A stretch of 64,000 nt of DNA. Source: Novosphingobium mathurense (GTDB lineage Bacteria > Pseudomonadota > Alphaproteobacteria > Sphingomonadales > Sphingomonadaceae). Shown piece after piece: positions 43,671-52,779 of this stretch; the stretch's first letter is position 1; the number at the start of each line of letters is the position of its first letter. Under the pieces are notes generated by a model. It was given only the letters and a program-made list of their open reading frames with translations, had not been told where the DNA came from and ran no database searches. Both the position numbers and the translations under genes were made by a program. The DNA lies in NCBI RefSeq assembly GCF_900168325.1, contig NZ_FVZE01000001.1:1116001-1180000 (forward strand). Reading direction: 5' to 3'.

Positions 43671-43698
43671 GACAGCGCCGTCGCGTAACGGCGCTGTC
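43671..43698. promoter_or_regulatory. Perfect 10-bp hairpin ending one base before the sdhE ATG
   Basis: GACAGCGCCG (43671-43680) pairs with CGGCGCTGTC (43689-43698); the loop is 8 bases. The ATG of sdhE starts at 43699. No Shine-Dalgarno is visible outside the hairpin. It can end the upstream transcript, or hold back initiation at this ATG. Confidence 0.45.
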
Positions 43699-43983
43699 AT
43701 GGCCGACGAAAACGCTTCCGAACTCTCGCCCCGTCTCGCGCGCATGAAGTTTCGCGCCTGGCATCGCGGAACGCGCGAAGCCGATTACATGATCGGCTGC
43801 TTCTTCGACCGTTTCCACCATACCTGGTCCGAAGCCGAGCTCGACCTGTTCGAGAAGATCATCGAGGAAGAGGACGTCGACATCATGGCCTGGGCGCTTG
43901 GCACCCAGACTATCCCCATGGAATACCGCGGGCCCATGCTCGAGCGCATGATGAAGCTCGACTACGTTGAGATCCCGCGCTGA
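43699..43983 (+). CDS. sdhE: Succinate dehydrogenase assembly factor SdhE (DUF339)
   Basis: 94 residues. The SdhE signature is clear: RMKFRAWHRGTREADYMIG (the Arg-Gly-x-x-Glu motif) near 13-31, followed by LDLFEKIIEEEDVDIMAW. SdhE helps attach FAD to SdhA. A TTG at 43663 would add 12 residues formed by the hairpin region. Alphaproteobacterial sdhE usually lies between recG and mfd; here a host-attachment gene and an SDR gene are also in the interval. Confidence 0.92.
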   Translation: MADENASELSPRLARMKFRAWHRGTREADYMIGCFFDRFHHTWSEAELDLFEKIIEEEDVDIMAWALGTQTIPMEYRGPMLERMMKLDYVEIPR

Positions 43984-44009
43984 CCTGACCTGAACTGCCT
44001 GCCGTGCGG

Positions 44010-44765
44010 CTACAGGGACGAAACGACGTGCCCGCCGTCGACCGGAATGACGACGCCGGTCATGTAGCGTGAGGCATCGGAGCAAAGCAGCAACAACGGG
44101 CCATCGAGGTCCTCGAACTCCCCGAAGCGACGTTGCGGGATGCGTTTGGCAAGGGCCTCTCCCGCCGGGCTGGCGAGGAAATCGTTGTTCATCGCGGTAG
44201 CGAAATACCCCGGCGCCAGCGCATTCACGCGAATGCCGTAGCGCGCCAGTTCCAGCCCCATCTGCCGCGTCATCTGCACGACGCCGGCCTTCGACATCGC
44301 ATAGGCCGCCAGTTGTCCGCCCTGCCTCAGGCCGAGGATGGATGCGACGTTGACGATGGCGCCACCCTTCCCGCGGTCGCGCATTCCGCGTGCTGTCGCA
44401 GTCGCGACGAGGAACGCGCCGCGCAGGTTGGCATCCATGATGAAGTCGAAGTCGGCTTCTTCGCAGTCGAGTATCCCCACGGCCTTCGAAACGCCGGCAT
44501 TGTTGACCAGGATATCGATGTCCCCGGCCTGCTCGACTGCGCTGCGTACGCTTTCGCCGTCGGTCACGTCGAGCGCCACAGGCACGGCCGCAACACCGAA
44601 GTCCCGGACAATCTCGCCGGCAAGCTGCTCGAGCGCATCCTGACGCCGCGCGGCGAGCACGACTTGCGCACCGGCCCCGGCCAACACGCGGGCGAAATGC
44701 CGCCCCAGCCCGCTCGATGCTCCCGTAACCAGCGCGCGCCGGGCGACCAATTGCCTGTCGATCAT
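44010..44765 (-). CDS. Short-chain dehydrogenase/reductase (SDR)
   Basis: 251 residues, classical SDR. Nucleotide-binding TGASSGLGRHFARVLA near 13-28, NNAG at about 91, catalytic Ser in VNVASILG and the YxxxK in YAMSKAGVVQM near 160, and an end SRYMTGVVIPVDGGH. It would oxidise or reduce an alcohol or carbonyl with NAD(P). The ATG at 44765 was chosen because AGGAGAG precedes it. It is convergent with sdhE and divergent from mfd, so it looks like an insert in a conserved block. Substrate unknown. Confidence 0.93.
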   Translation of the reverse strand: MIDRQLVARRALVTGASSGLGRHFARVLAGAGAQVVLAARRQDALEQLAGEIVRDFGVAAVPVALDVTDGESVRSAVEQAGDIDILVNNAGVSKAVGILDCEEADFDFIMDANLRGAFLVATATARGMRDRGKGGAIVNVASILGLRQGGQLAAYAMSKAGVVQMTRQMGLELARYGIRVNALAPGYFATAMNNDFLASPAGEALAKRIPQRRFGEFEDLDGPLLLLCSDASRYMTGVVIPVDGGHVVSSL

Positions 44766-44872
44766 CGTTCTCTCCTGCCTCGTCCCGTCGCGATGCGGCA
44801 CCAAGTTCGGCCCGGCAACTATCAACAAGATTGAAATTCCCTGCCGACCCCTTATCAGCCGCGCTTCCCGCC

Positions 44873-47800
44873 ATGCCCGATTTCCAGCGACTACTCTCGG
44901 CCACGACGCCCCTCACCCTCGCCGCGGTAACGCGCGGCGCGCAGCCGCTCGTGATGGCCGACCTCGCCCGCGCGGCAAAAGGACGCGCCGTCTTCATCGC
45001 CGACAACGAAGCGGCGATGAGCGCGATTGCCGAGGCAGCGAAGTTCTTCGCGCCCGAACTCGACGTCGTCGAATTCCCGGCATGGGACTGCCTGCCCTAC
45101 GACCGCGCCAGTCCGGCCCTGTCGGTGAGCGCACGGCGGCTTGCGGCGCTCTACCGGCTTCAGGCGAAGCGCAGCGGACCGCAACTGCTGGTCACTACCG
45201 CCAATGCCGTGCTCCAGCGCGTCCTCACCCCGTTCCGCATCCGGGAATCGGTCCGCCTGATCAAGCCGGGCATGGAAATCGGCCACGAAAGCCTGATCGG
45301 CCTGCTGCGCCGCCAGGGCTACCAGCGAACCGATACCGCGATCGACGCGGGCGAATTCGCCGTGCGCGGGTCGATCTTCGACATCGTGCCTTCGGGCCTG
45401 GACGGCGGTCTGCGCCTCGACTTCTTCGGGGACGAGCTTGAAACGCTGCGCCTCTTCGATACGGGCACCCAACGCTCCACCGGCACCATCCCCGAGCACC
45501 TGCTCGTGCCTGCCAGCGAAGCCCTGCTGGACGACGATACGGTCAAGCGCTTCCGCAGCCGTTACCGAGAGATGTTCGGCGCCCATGCCACAGCCGACCC
45601 GCTCTACCAGGCGGTCAGTGACGGACGCCGCCTCGCGGGCATGGAGCACTGGCTTCCGCTGTTCGAGGAACGCCTCGTCAGCCTGTTCGACCACTTGTCG
45701 GACGACGACCTGATCGTTGCCGACACTTCCGCCATCGGCGCGACCGAAGAGCGGCTCGGCGATATCGCCGACTATCACAAGGCGCGCCTCGATACTTCGG
45801 GACAGAAGGCGGGAAGCTATCGCCCGCTGTCGATCGATTCGCTTTACCTCGGCGCCGAGGAACTGGAGCAGGCGCTGTCCGGCTTCCCGGTTCACCGTGC
45901 CGATCCCTTCGCCAAGCCCGAAGGCAGCAAGATCATCGACTTCGGCTTTGCCAATGCCCGCGACTTCACGCCCGAACGCGCGCGCGGCGACAATGCCTAC
46001 GAAGCGGCGGCAAAGCATCTCCACGCCGTCGGCAAGTCCGGACGCAAGCCGATCCTCGCCGCCTATTCGACCGGCAGCCGCGCGCGGCTCGTCTCGATCC
46101 TCGGCGAAGCGAGCCAGACCAACAAGTGGGGTCCGGAACCGCGTCTCGCCGATACCTGGCAGGAAGCGCTGGGCCTGGCCGTACAGGGCCGCTCGGCCGC
46201 GCTGGTGCTTCCGCTCGAAACCGGCTTTGCGAACGACACCCTGGAGGTCATCACCGAGCAGGACATCCTCGGCGACCGCCTCGTGCGCCGCAAGAAGCGC
46301 AAGAAGGACTCCGACGCCTTCCTGGCCGAACTGGCGGCACTGACGCCCGGCGACCTGATCGTCCACATGGATCACGGCATCGGCCGCTACGAGGGCCTGC
46401 AGTCGATCCCGGTCGGCCAGTCCCCGCACGACTGCGTGATGCTGACCTATGCCGGCGGCGACAAGCTCTACATCCCGGTCGAGAACCTAGACGTCCTCTC
46501 GCGCTACGGCAGCGAGAGCGAGGGCGTCATGCTCGACAAGCTGGGCGGCGAAGCCTGGCAGAAGCGCCGTGCCCGCCTCAAGGAACGCATCCAGGAGATC
46601 GCCGGCGAGCTGATGAAAACCGCCGCCGCGCGCGCCTTGCGACAAGCCCCGGCGATGGTTCCGGAGGGATCCGCCTACGACCAGTTCGTCGACCGCTTCC
46701 CCTGGCAGGAGACCGAAGACCAGGACAACGCGATTTCCGACGTCCTGGAAGACCTTGCCGCGGGCAAGCCGATGGACCGCCTCGTCTGCGGCGACGTGGG
46801 CTTCGGAAAGACCGAGGTCGCGTTGCGTGCCGCCTTCGTTGCCGCCATGGCCGGGCAGCAGGTTGCCGTCGTCGCACCGACCACGCTGCTCGCGCGCCAG
46901 CACTTTTCCGGTTTCGCCGAGCGTTTCGCGGGCTTCCCGCTCAACGTCGGTCGCCTCTCGCGTCTCGTGCCCGAAAAGGAAGCGCGCACCACGCGTGAGG
47001 GCCTCGCCTCAGGCACCGTGGACATCGTCTGCGGCACCCACGCGATCCTGTCGAAGTCGGTCCAGTTCAAGCGCCTCGGCCTCGTCATCGTCGACGAGGA
47101 ACAGCGCTTCGGCGTCAATCACAAGGAGAAGCTCAAGCAGCTTCGTACCGACGTCCACGTCCTGACGCTCACCGCAACGCCGATCCCGCGCACGCTGCAG
47201 ATGGCCATGTCGGGTCTGCGTGAGCTTTCCACCATCCAGACCCCGCCGGTCGACCGCCTTGCGGTGCGCACTTACGTGATGGAATGGGACGACATGGTGA
47301 TGCGCGAGGCGCTGCTGCGCGAGCACCATCGCGGCGGGCAGAGCTTCATCGTCGTCCCCCGAATTTCGGACATGGCCGAAGTCGAGGACTGGCTGCACAA
47401 GCACGTTCCCGAAGTGAAGTGCATCACTGCGCACGGCCAGATGAGCGCTGGCGAAGTGGAAGAGCGCATGAGCGCCTTCTACGAGGGCAAGTACGAAGTC
47501 CTGCTTTCGACGACGATCGTCGAATCCGGGCTCGACATTCCGCGCGCCAACACGATCATCATCCACCGCGCCGACCGCTTCGGCCTCGCCCAGCTCTACC
47601 AGCTTCGCGGCCGCGTCGGGCGCTCTAAACTGCGCGCCTATGCCTACCTGACCACGCCAGCGAACACCGCGCTGTCGGAAGTCGCCGAAAAGCGTCTCAA
47701 GGTGCTGGGCGATCTCGACAGCCTGGGCGCAGGCTTCCAGCTCGCCAGCCACGATCTCGACATTCGCGGGGCGGGCAACCTCTTGGGCGACGAGCAGTCC

Positions 47801-48358
47801 GGGCACATCCGCGAAGTCGGTTTCGAACTCTACCAGTCGATGCTGGAAGACGCGATCATGGCCGCGCGCGCGGGCGGCGTCGGGCTGGAGAAGGACACCT
47901 CGGGCCTCAGCCCGCAGATCACCGTCGATGCGCCGATCATGATCCCGGACGACTACGTCCCCGATCTCGCGGTGCGCATGGCGCTCTATCGCCGCCTCAA
48001 CGATGCCGAGAGCCAGCAGGAGATCGAATCGCTCTCCGCCGAAATGATCGACCGCTTCGGCGCCCTGCCGCAGCCGACGATCAACCTCATCAAGCTCATC
48101 GAGATCAAGCGACAGGCCATCGAGGCGCATATCGCCAAGATCGACGTCGGCGCGCGCGGCACGCTGGTCAGCTTCCACAACGACAGCTTCCCCAATCCTG
48201 CCGGTCTTATTGCCTATGCCGAAAGGCTGCAGGGCACGGTCAAGCTGCGCCCGGACAACAAGCTTGTCCTCACGCGTGCCTGGGGCGATCCCAATTCGCG
48301 CCTCAACGGCCTGTTCCAGCTGACCAAGGGCCTCAGCGCCGTCGCCCGGAAGGGCTGA
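44873..48358 (+). CDS. mfd: Transcription-repair coupling factor Mfd
   Basis: 1161 residues. N-terminal UvrB-like module, then the RNA-polymerase interaction domain near 490-560 ([20 protein letters not shown], cited in part), and the translocase core with Walker [16 protein letters not shown] near 640 and [15 protein letters not shown]. The C-terminal part ends in the TRCF domain. It releases stalled RNA polymerase and recruits UvrA to lesions. A TTG at 44831 is an alternative start 14 codons upstream; MPDFQRLL looks like the usual beginning. Confidence 0.97.
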   Translation: MPDFQRLLSATTPLTLAAVTRGAQPLVMADLARAAKGRAVFIADNEAAMSAIAEAAKFFAPELDVVEFPAWDCLPYDRASPALSVSARRLAALYRLQAKRSGPQLLVTTANAVLQRVLTPFRIRESVRLIKPGMEIGHESLIGLLRRQGYQRTDTAIDAGEFAVRGSIFDIVPSGLDGGLRLDFFGDELETLRLFDTGTQRSTGTIPEHLLVPASEALLDDDTVKRFRSRYREMFGAHATADPLYQAVSDGRRLAGMEHWLPLFEERLVSLFDHLSDDDLIVADTSAIGATEERLGDIADYHKARLDTSGQKAGSYRPLSIDSLYLGAEELEQALSGFPVHRADPFAKPEGSKIIDFGFANARDFTPERARGDNAYEAAAKHLHAVGKSGRKPILAAYSTGSRARLVSILGEASQTNKWGPEPRLADTWQEALGLAVQGRSAALVLPLETGFANDTLEVITEQDILGDRLVRRKKRKKDSDAFLAELAALTPGDLIVHMDHGIGRYEGLQSIPVGQSPHDCVMLTYAGGDKLYIPVENLDVLSRYGSESEGVMLDKLGGEAWQKRRARLKERIQEIAGELMKTAAARALRQAPAMVPEGSAYDQFVDRFPWQETEDQDNAISDVLEDLAAGKPMDRLVCGDVGFGKTEVALRAAFVAAMAGQQVAVVAPTTLLARQHFSGFAERFAGFPLNVGRLSRLVPEKEARTTREGLASGTVDIVCGTHAILSKSVQFKRLGLVIVDEEQRFGVNHKEKLKQLRTDVHVLTLTATPIPRTLQMAMSGLRELSTIQTPPVDRLAVRTYVMEWDDMVMREALLREHHRGGQSFIVVPRISDMAEVEDWLHKHVPEVKCITAHGQMSAGEVEERMSAFYEGKYEVLLSTTIVESGLDIPRANTIIIHRADRFGLAQLYQLRGRVGRSKLRAYAYLTTPANTALSEVAEKRLKVLGDLDSLGAGFQLASHDLDIRGAGNLLGDEQSGHIREVGFELYQSMLEDAIMAARAGGVGLEKDTSGLSPQITVDAPIMIPDDYVPDLAVRMALYRRLNDAESQQEIESLSAEMIDRFGALPQPTINLIKLIEIKRQAIEAHIAKIDVGARGTLVSFHNDSFPNPAGLIAYAERLQGTVKLRPDNKLVLTRAWGDPNSRLNGLFQLTKGLSAVARKG

Positions 48359-48376
48359 CGGCTTTGCAGCGGGCGA

Positions 48377-49777
48377 TCAGCCCGCCGCGCGCGCCAGTTT
48401 CTCGAACATCGCTGCGCTCATCGGCTGTGCGCGCAGGAAGCCCTGATAGTAGGCGCAGCCTTCCTTCGCCGCGACTTCGCGCTGGGCTTCCTCCTCGATC
48501 CCCTCGGCGATCACTTTGAGGTCGAGCGCCTCGGCCATGGCCACGATCGCGCGTAGCACGGCTACGTCACGCTTGTCGCTGGCGACGCCTTCGATCATCG
48601 AACGGTCGAGCTTGAGGTAGTGGATCGGCAGGACCTTGAGGTAGCGGAAGTTGCAGAATCCCGCCCCGAAGTCATCGAGCGCAATGCGGATTCCCTGCGA
48701 AGAGAACTCGGCCATCGTCTGCGCGGCCAGGGTTACGTCACTGATCATCGCCTGCTCGGTCACCTCCAGCGTCAGGCGGCGCAAGGGAAAGCCGCTCTCA
48801 CGGACAAGGTCGAGCATCTGGCGCACGTAACTGCCAAAAGCGAGATCGGCCGGCGTGACGTTGATCGAAAGGCGCAGGTCGCCGGACCAGTTGCGGGCAG
48901 CAGCGAGTGCCTTGTGGGCGATATGGCGCGAAAGCGGTGCCACGTGGTCGGCGCGCTCGGCAATGGAAAACAGCGCCCCGGCGCCGATACGGCCGAGTTC
49001 GCGATGGTTCCAGCGCGCCAGCGCCTCGGCACCGGTCAGACGGTCGTCTTTCAGGCTGAACTGGGGCTGGAACAGGATTTCGATTTCATCGCGGTCGATG
49101 GCACCGAGCAGGTCGGCCTCGAGCTGCGCGCCCGAGCGGCCCGGTGGCGTGACTTCTCCGTCGGCCCAGGCGAGGCGACCACTCTGCTGTTCGTGCACGC
49201 CCTGCAGCGCATGGCCGAGCCGGTCGAGCATCGAATCCACGCTCTCGTCATCGAGAGCCCGAATCAGCGCGATCCGGGGAGACAGGCGCAGCACGCCCGA
49301 CGGCACCGCAATCGGGCGCGCGATGGCTTCGGCAAGCTGGTCTGCGAAAAGCTGCCAGCGCTCGCGGCTGCACGCCTCGTTGGCGATCAGCAGGAACGTG
49401 CCGCCCCCGGCCCGTGCCACCATCCAGGCGCCGTCCAGTTCGTCTTCCGCAAAGTGGCTGATTCGCGAAGCAACTTCCTCCAACGCGCCGTCTCCGGCCG
49501 CTGCGCCATAGGCGATATTGATCGCGTCGAGCCGCCGCAGCCCCAGCAACAGGGCGTGGACATGGGCGTGCTGCGGAGCGCATGCTCCATCGGCACGCCA
49601 AAGTTCAATTCGCTCGCGCACGACTTCCAGACCGGGAATCCCGGTCAGACGCGCCTCGATACCTCGTGCCCCGCTCAATGCCAGCCCTTGCTGTATGCCA
49701 CCCATGACGTGCAGCCTTAGCGCAAAGCCCTTGCCAAACCGTTCAAAATTTTTCAGCCCCAGCAACTCGGGCAACAC
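48377..49777 (-). CDS. EAL-domain protein with degenerate GGDEF
   Basis: 466 residues. The N-terminal half (about 70-215) is a GGDEF-like fold whose active site reads RAGGGTF instead of GGDEF, so it cannot cyclise GTP. The EAL half (about 220-460) keeps TGAEALARW, INVTPADLAF, LEVTEQAMI, DDFGAGFCN, YLKLDRSMI and VIAEGIEEE, so c-di-GMP phosphodiesterase activity is plausible. There are no clear membrane helices. Start uncertain (49777 or 49705). It diverges from nadK with only 26 bp between the longest forms. Confidence 0.9.
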   Translation of the reverse strand: MLPELLGLKNFERFGKGFALRLHVMGGIQQGLALSGARGIEARLTGIPGLEVVRERIELWRADGACAPQHAHVHALLLGLRRLDAINIAYGAAAGDGALEEVASRISHFAEDELDGAWMVARAGGGTFLLIANEACSRERWQLFADQLAEAIARPIAVPSGVLRLSPRIALIRALDDESVDSMLDRLGHALQGVHEQQSGRLAWADGEVTPPGRSGAQLEADLLGAIDRDEIEILFQPQFSLKDDRLTGAEALARWNHRELGRIGAGALFSIAERADHVAPLSRHIAHKALAAARNWSGDLRLSINVTPADLAFGSYVRQMLDLVRESGFPLRRLTLEVTEQAMISDVTLAAQTMAEFSSQGIRIALDDFGAGFCNFRYLKVLPIHYLKLDRSMIEGVASDKRDVAVLRAIVAMAEALDLKVIAEGIEEEAQREVAAKEGCAYYQGFLRAQPMSAAMFEKLARAAG

Positions 49778-49803
49778 CCGCCCCGATCCCGGGCAGATGG
49801 AAT

Positions 49804-50598
49804 ATGGGGGAACATTCCTTGAGTAGCGAACCGAAGCTTGCCCTCGTGGTCTCGAACAGCGCCAAGGCGCAGGCCGGGGCCGACACCTTGCGCAACTCGC
49901 ACAACTGGGTTTCGCCGGAGGAGGCGGACATCCTCGTGGTCCTGGGCGGAGATGGCTTCCTGCTTCATGTCCTGCACGAAATGCTGGACAGGGACTGGCT
50001 GAAGCCCTGCTACGGATTAAATCTTGGCACCGTGGGTTTCCTGATGAACCACCCGCACGGGCAACAGCAGATCGCCAAGCGGGTCGCAGAAGCGCACCCC
50101 GTCCCCGTCAGCCCGCTGCGCATGGACGCGGTGGACCGTTCGGGCAAGGAATTCAGCTACTACGCCATCAACGAAGTCTCGATGCTGCGCGAAACGCGCC
50201 AGACCGCGAAGCTGGAAGTGCGCATCAACGGTCGGGTTCGCATGGACGAACTGGCAGGCGACGGCATCCTGGTGGCAACGCCTGTGGGATCCACGGCCTA
50301 CAACCTCTCGGCCAACGGACCGATTCTGCCGCTCGGCTCGCGCATGATGGCACTGACGCCGATCAGCCCCTTCCGCCCGCGCCGGTGGAAAGGCGCGATC
50401 CTGCCCGAAAGCGCCGAGGTCGAGTTCCGGATTCGCGAACCGGAAAAGCGCCCCGTCGCCGCCGTCGCCGACCAGAAGGAAGTGCGCGAGGTCCAGTCGG
50501 TACGAATCCGTGCAGCGACCGAGAAGGAACTGACGATCCTGTTCGACCCCGGCTACACGCTGGAAGAGCGGATCTTCGCCGAACAGTTCCAGGTCTGA
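49804..50598 (+). CDS. nadK: NAD kinase
   Basis: 264 residues. The GGDG motif is in LVVLGGDGFLLHV near 44, followed by GLNLGTVGFL near 76, NEVSM near 122 and ATPVGSTAYNLSANGPIL near 158. It phosphorylates NAD to NADP. It lies divergent from the EAL gene and upstream of tRNA-Asn. A TTG at 49819 could also serve as the start. Confidence 0.96.
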   Translation: MGEHSLSSEPKLALVVSNSAKAQAGADTLRNSHNWVSPEEADILVVLGGDGFLLHVLHEMLDRDWLKPCYGLNLGTVGFLMNHPHGQQQIAKRVAEAHPVPVSPLRMDAVDRSGKEFSYYAINEVSMLRETRQTAKLEVRINGRVRMDELAGDGILVATPVGSTAYNLSANGPILPLGSRMMALTPISPFRPRRWKGAILPESAEVEFRIREPEKRPVAAVADQKEVREVQSVRIRAATEKELTILFDPGYTLEERIFAEQFQV

Positions 50599-50719
50599 CC
50601 CGCAGGAAAACAAGGGCGCGAAAATTTTGTCAAAATTTCCTGCGCCTCGGGCTTGCCAACCCAATCAGTGCCGCTTATAGGCGCACCCCTGCCCCGCGGT
50701 GGAGACACTGCAGGGCTGC

Positions 50720-50794
50720 TCCCCGATAGCTCAGCGGTAGAGCATTCGACTGTTAATCGAATGGCCGTAGGTTCGAATCCTACTCGGGGAGCCA
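50720..50794 (+). tRNA. tRNA-Asn (GTT)
   Basis: A 75-base cloverleaf. Acceptor TCCCCGA pairs with TCGGGGA; anticodon stem TTCGA/TCGAA with loop CTGTTAA gives anticodon GTT; T-loop TTCGAAT; CCA encoded. Confidence 0.97.
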
Positions 50795-50824
50795 CTTTCT
50801 TCCTTCCTCCACGAAGGGAAAAAA

Positions 50825-50851
50825 CAAGCGGCCTTAGGGCCGCTATTTTTT
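50825..50851 (+). terminator. Terminator of tRNA-Asn
   Basis: AGCGGCC (50827-50833) pairs with GGCCGCT (50838-50844) and is followed by A and a run of seven T. It lies 30 bases after the tRNA. Confidence 0.88.
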
Positions 50852-51063
50852 TGCCCGATGCAAACGAATCGCCCTCTCGCAATGCCGGACCGATTCGCCG
50901 AACGGGGTAGCCCCATCTAATCCGAAAGAAGTAGATCAGGCCGGGCTGCTATCAGCCCGCATGACACCCATGCGCCTTGTTGCACCGCAACATCGACTGC
51001 CATACCCGAAGATGCGCCCGGCCTCCTGACGCTTGGCCGATCGCATGAAGGGATCGGGTATCC

Positions 51064-52059
51064 ATGAAGATCCAGATCTATTGCCGCAGCTTCGCTCCAG
51101 CCGTCGGCGGAATGGAAAAGCTGATGGAAGTGCTGGCCATGCAGTTTCATCGCGAGGGCCATGACATCGCCGTCGTCACCGAGACCGAAGGCAGCGCCGA
51201 TCTGCCCTATCCGGTACATCGGCGACCCGGCTTCGCACGCTACCTCTCTCTTTGCCGCGACAGCGACATAATCCTGACCGCACCGCTGTCGATGCGGCGC
51301 ATTCTGCCCCAGGCGCTATCGCGAAGGCCGATCGTGGCCGCCCCGCCCGATCCCTTCGTCTGGACGAACCGGAAAGAGCGCATCGCGGCAGCGATCAAGT
51401 GGTGGGCGAGCGCACGCGTCGATAACATCGTGCCCAGCCGGTACATGGCGACGCGCTTTGCCCGCGCCACCGTCATCATGAATCCCTACGACGAGGAGAC
51501 GTTTCACCTGCCGCCCCCCGGATCGCCGCGGGAAGGCATTCTTTTCGTCGGCCGCCTCGATGCGCGCAAGGGCGTGTCCCTGCTCGTCGAAGCCTTTGCG
51601 AAGATCGCCGCACGCCAGCCGCAGGCGCACCTCACGATCGTCGGCGACGGGGGCGAGCGCGACGCCATCGCAGTGCAGATCACCGGACGGGGCCTTGTCG
51701 ACCGCGTTACCCTTGCCGGAACGCTGCGGGGCCACGCGCTGGTCTCCGAAATGCAGCGGCACGCGATCATGGTGGTTCCCTCGATTACCGAAGAACCTTT
51801 CGGGATCGTGGCGCTGGAAGGGCTCGCCTGCGGTTGCCGGATGGTCATTGCACGCTCAGGGGGCCTCCCGGAAGCGGTCGGCCCTTTCGCCCTGACGTTC
51901 GCGCGGGGCGATGCCGATGACCTTGCCGCCCGCCTGATCGAAGCCCTTGGCGAGCGGGACCCACCCTCGCCCGAATCCGTCTCGCGCCACCTGCAGCAGT
52001 TCCGTCCCGCAGTGATCGCCCGCCAGTACCTGGAAGTGCTGCGCAGCGCCGCCGCCTAG
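51064..52059 (+). CDS. GT4-type glycosyltransferase
   Basis: 331 residues. GT-B fold of family 4: N-terminal SFAPAVGGMEKLMEVLA near 9-25; the C-terminal domain has GILFVGRLDARKGVSLLVEAF (cited in part) near 158, LTIVGDGGERD, and the E-x7-E motif region PSITEEPFGIVALEGLACGC near 238. It likely transfers a sugar from a nucleotide donor to a cell-surface or lipid acceptor. No polysaccharide genes are next to it. It is preceded by a 270-bp region after tRNA-Asn in which I see only the terminator. Confidence 0.92.
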   Translation: MKIQIYCRSFAPAVGGMEKLMEVLAMQFHREGHDIAVVTETEGSADLPYPVHRRPGFARYLSLCRDSDIILTAPLSMRRILPQALSRRPIVAAPPDPFVWTNRKERIAAAIKWWASARVDNIVPSRYMATRFARATVIMNPYDEETFHLPPPGSPREGILFVGRLDARKGVSLLVEAFAKIAARQPQAHLTIVGDGGERDAIAVQITGRGLVDRVTLAGTLRGHALVSEMQRHAIMVVPSITEEPFGIVALEGLACGCRMVIARSGGLPEAVGPFALTFARGDADDLAARLIEALGERDPPSPESVSRHLQQFRPAVIARQYLEVLRSAAA

Positions 52060-52129
52060 AGCAGGCTTGCCTTGGTCACCCAGGAGGTTCAGCCTCGCTG
52101 CATCGGGACAGGCGAAGGGAGCAGAGGCA

Positions 52130-52564
52130 ATGACTGGCATGCGACTTGGAAAAGCGCGTCGACTTGGTTTGACCGGGGCGCTGATCCTCCTGGGCGCGGC
52201 GTCGCCCCTTGCCGCGCAGGACGCTTTCGAAACGGCCCAGATCCTCTCCGGCACGGCGCAGCAATCGGGTGCGGGCCGCTCGCTGGGCTCCGCTATTTCG
52301 CGCAGCATGAACGCAACCGCGCAGGCCATTGAAGGCGGTCAGGTTCGGCCGGCCCGGATCGAAACGAGCAGCAGACGGCGACACAACTCACGAAGCAGCG
52401 CCGCAGTCCCAAGTCAGGTTGCCCCCGTTCCTGGCGGTGTCGATGCCCTGACCAGCACCGATGCGCCTGCATACCGGACCGACAGCGGCGCGACGATCCG
52501 CACGAGCGGCGGACTGATCGCAACGCCCACGGGCACGTGCGTCGAAAACTGCCCCGAGCCCTGA
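52130..52564 (+). CDS. Secreted protein of unknown function
   Basis: 144 residues with a Sec signal peptide (cut after LAA at ~29). The mature part is low in complexity: Ser/Thr/Ala/Gly rich with an Arg/Ser patch (SSRRRHNSRSS near 80), then GVDALTSTDAPAYRTDSGAT and a CVENC end. The two C-terminal cysteines may form a small disulfide loop. Begins 70 bp after the glycosyltransferase stop. No family recognised. Confidence 0.65.
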   Translation: MTGMRLGKARRLGLTGALILLGAASPLAAQDAFETAQILSGTAQQSGAGRSLGSAISRSMNATAQAIEGGQVRPARIETSSRRRHNSRSSAAVPSQVAPVPGGVDALTSTDAPAYRTDSGATIRTSGGLIATPTGTCVENCPEP

Positions 52565-52617
52565 AGCAGGCGCAGGCATTTCAGGTCGGCAATCCGGAAT
52601 GCGGATTTGCTTACGGC

Positions 52618-52659
52618 ACACAAAAAAAGCCCGGCGGGGAAGCCGGGCTATTTTTGTGT
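52618..52659. terminator. Terminator with symmetrical A/T arms
   Basis: CACAAAAAAAGCCCGGC (from 52618) mirrors GCCGGGCTATTTTTGTG with a short loop. The GC stem flanked by A and T runs makes it effective from both sides, serving the secreted-protein gene (plus) and the PepSY operon (minus, ends at 52780). Confidence 0.85.
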
Positions 52660-52779
52660 GGAGATATGGCAAACTGTGGGGTTTGAGCTTGTTCTACCGC
52701 AGCTCTTGAGCGTCATAGTTCTTCCACGCTGGTTAAGAATTATCGGCTCATCATGGTTAACAACCAGTTTACGTTTACC

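Noticed and set aside
43189..45006. A 605-codon minus-strand frame covering the host-attachment, sdhE and SDR region
   Set aside because: It runs through several genes with recognised products in other frames and resembles no protein.
50720..51063. Integration site at tRNA-Asn
   Set aside because: No duplicated tRNA 3' end, integrase gene or shift in composition follows; the tRNA is followed by its terminator and an ordinary glycosyltransferase gene.
52660..52779. A lower-GC island suggesting an integration scar
   Set aside because: Only about 120 bases are AT-richer; no attachment repeat, integrase or tRNA end duplication is present.
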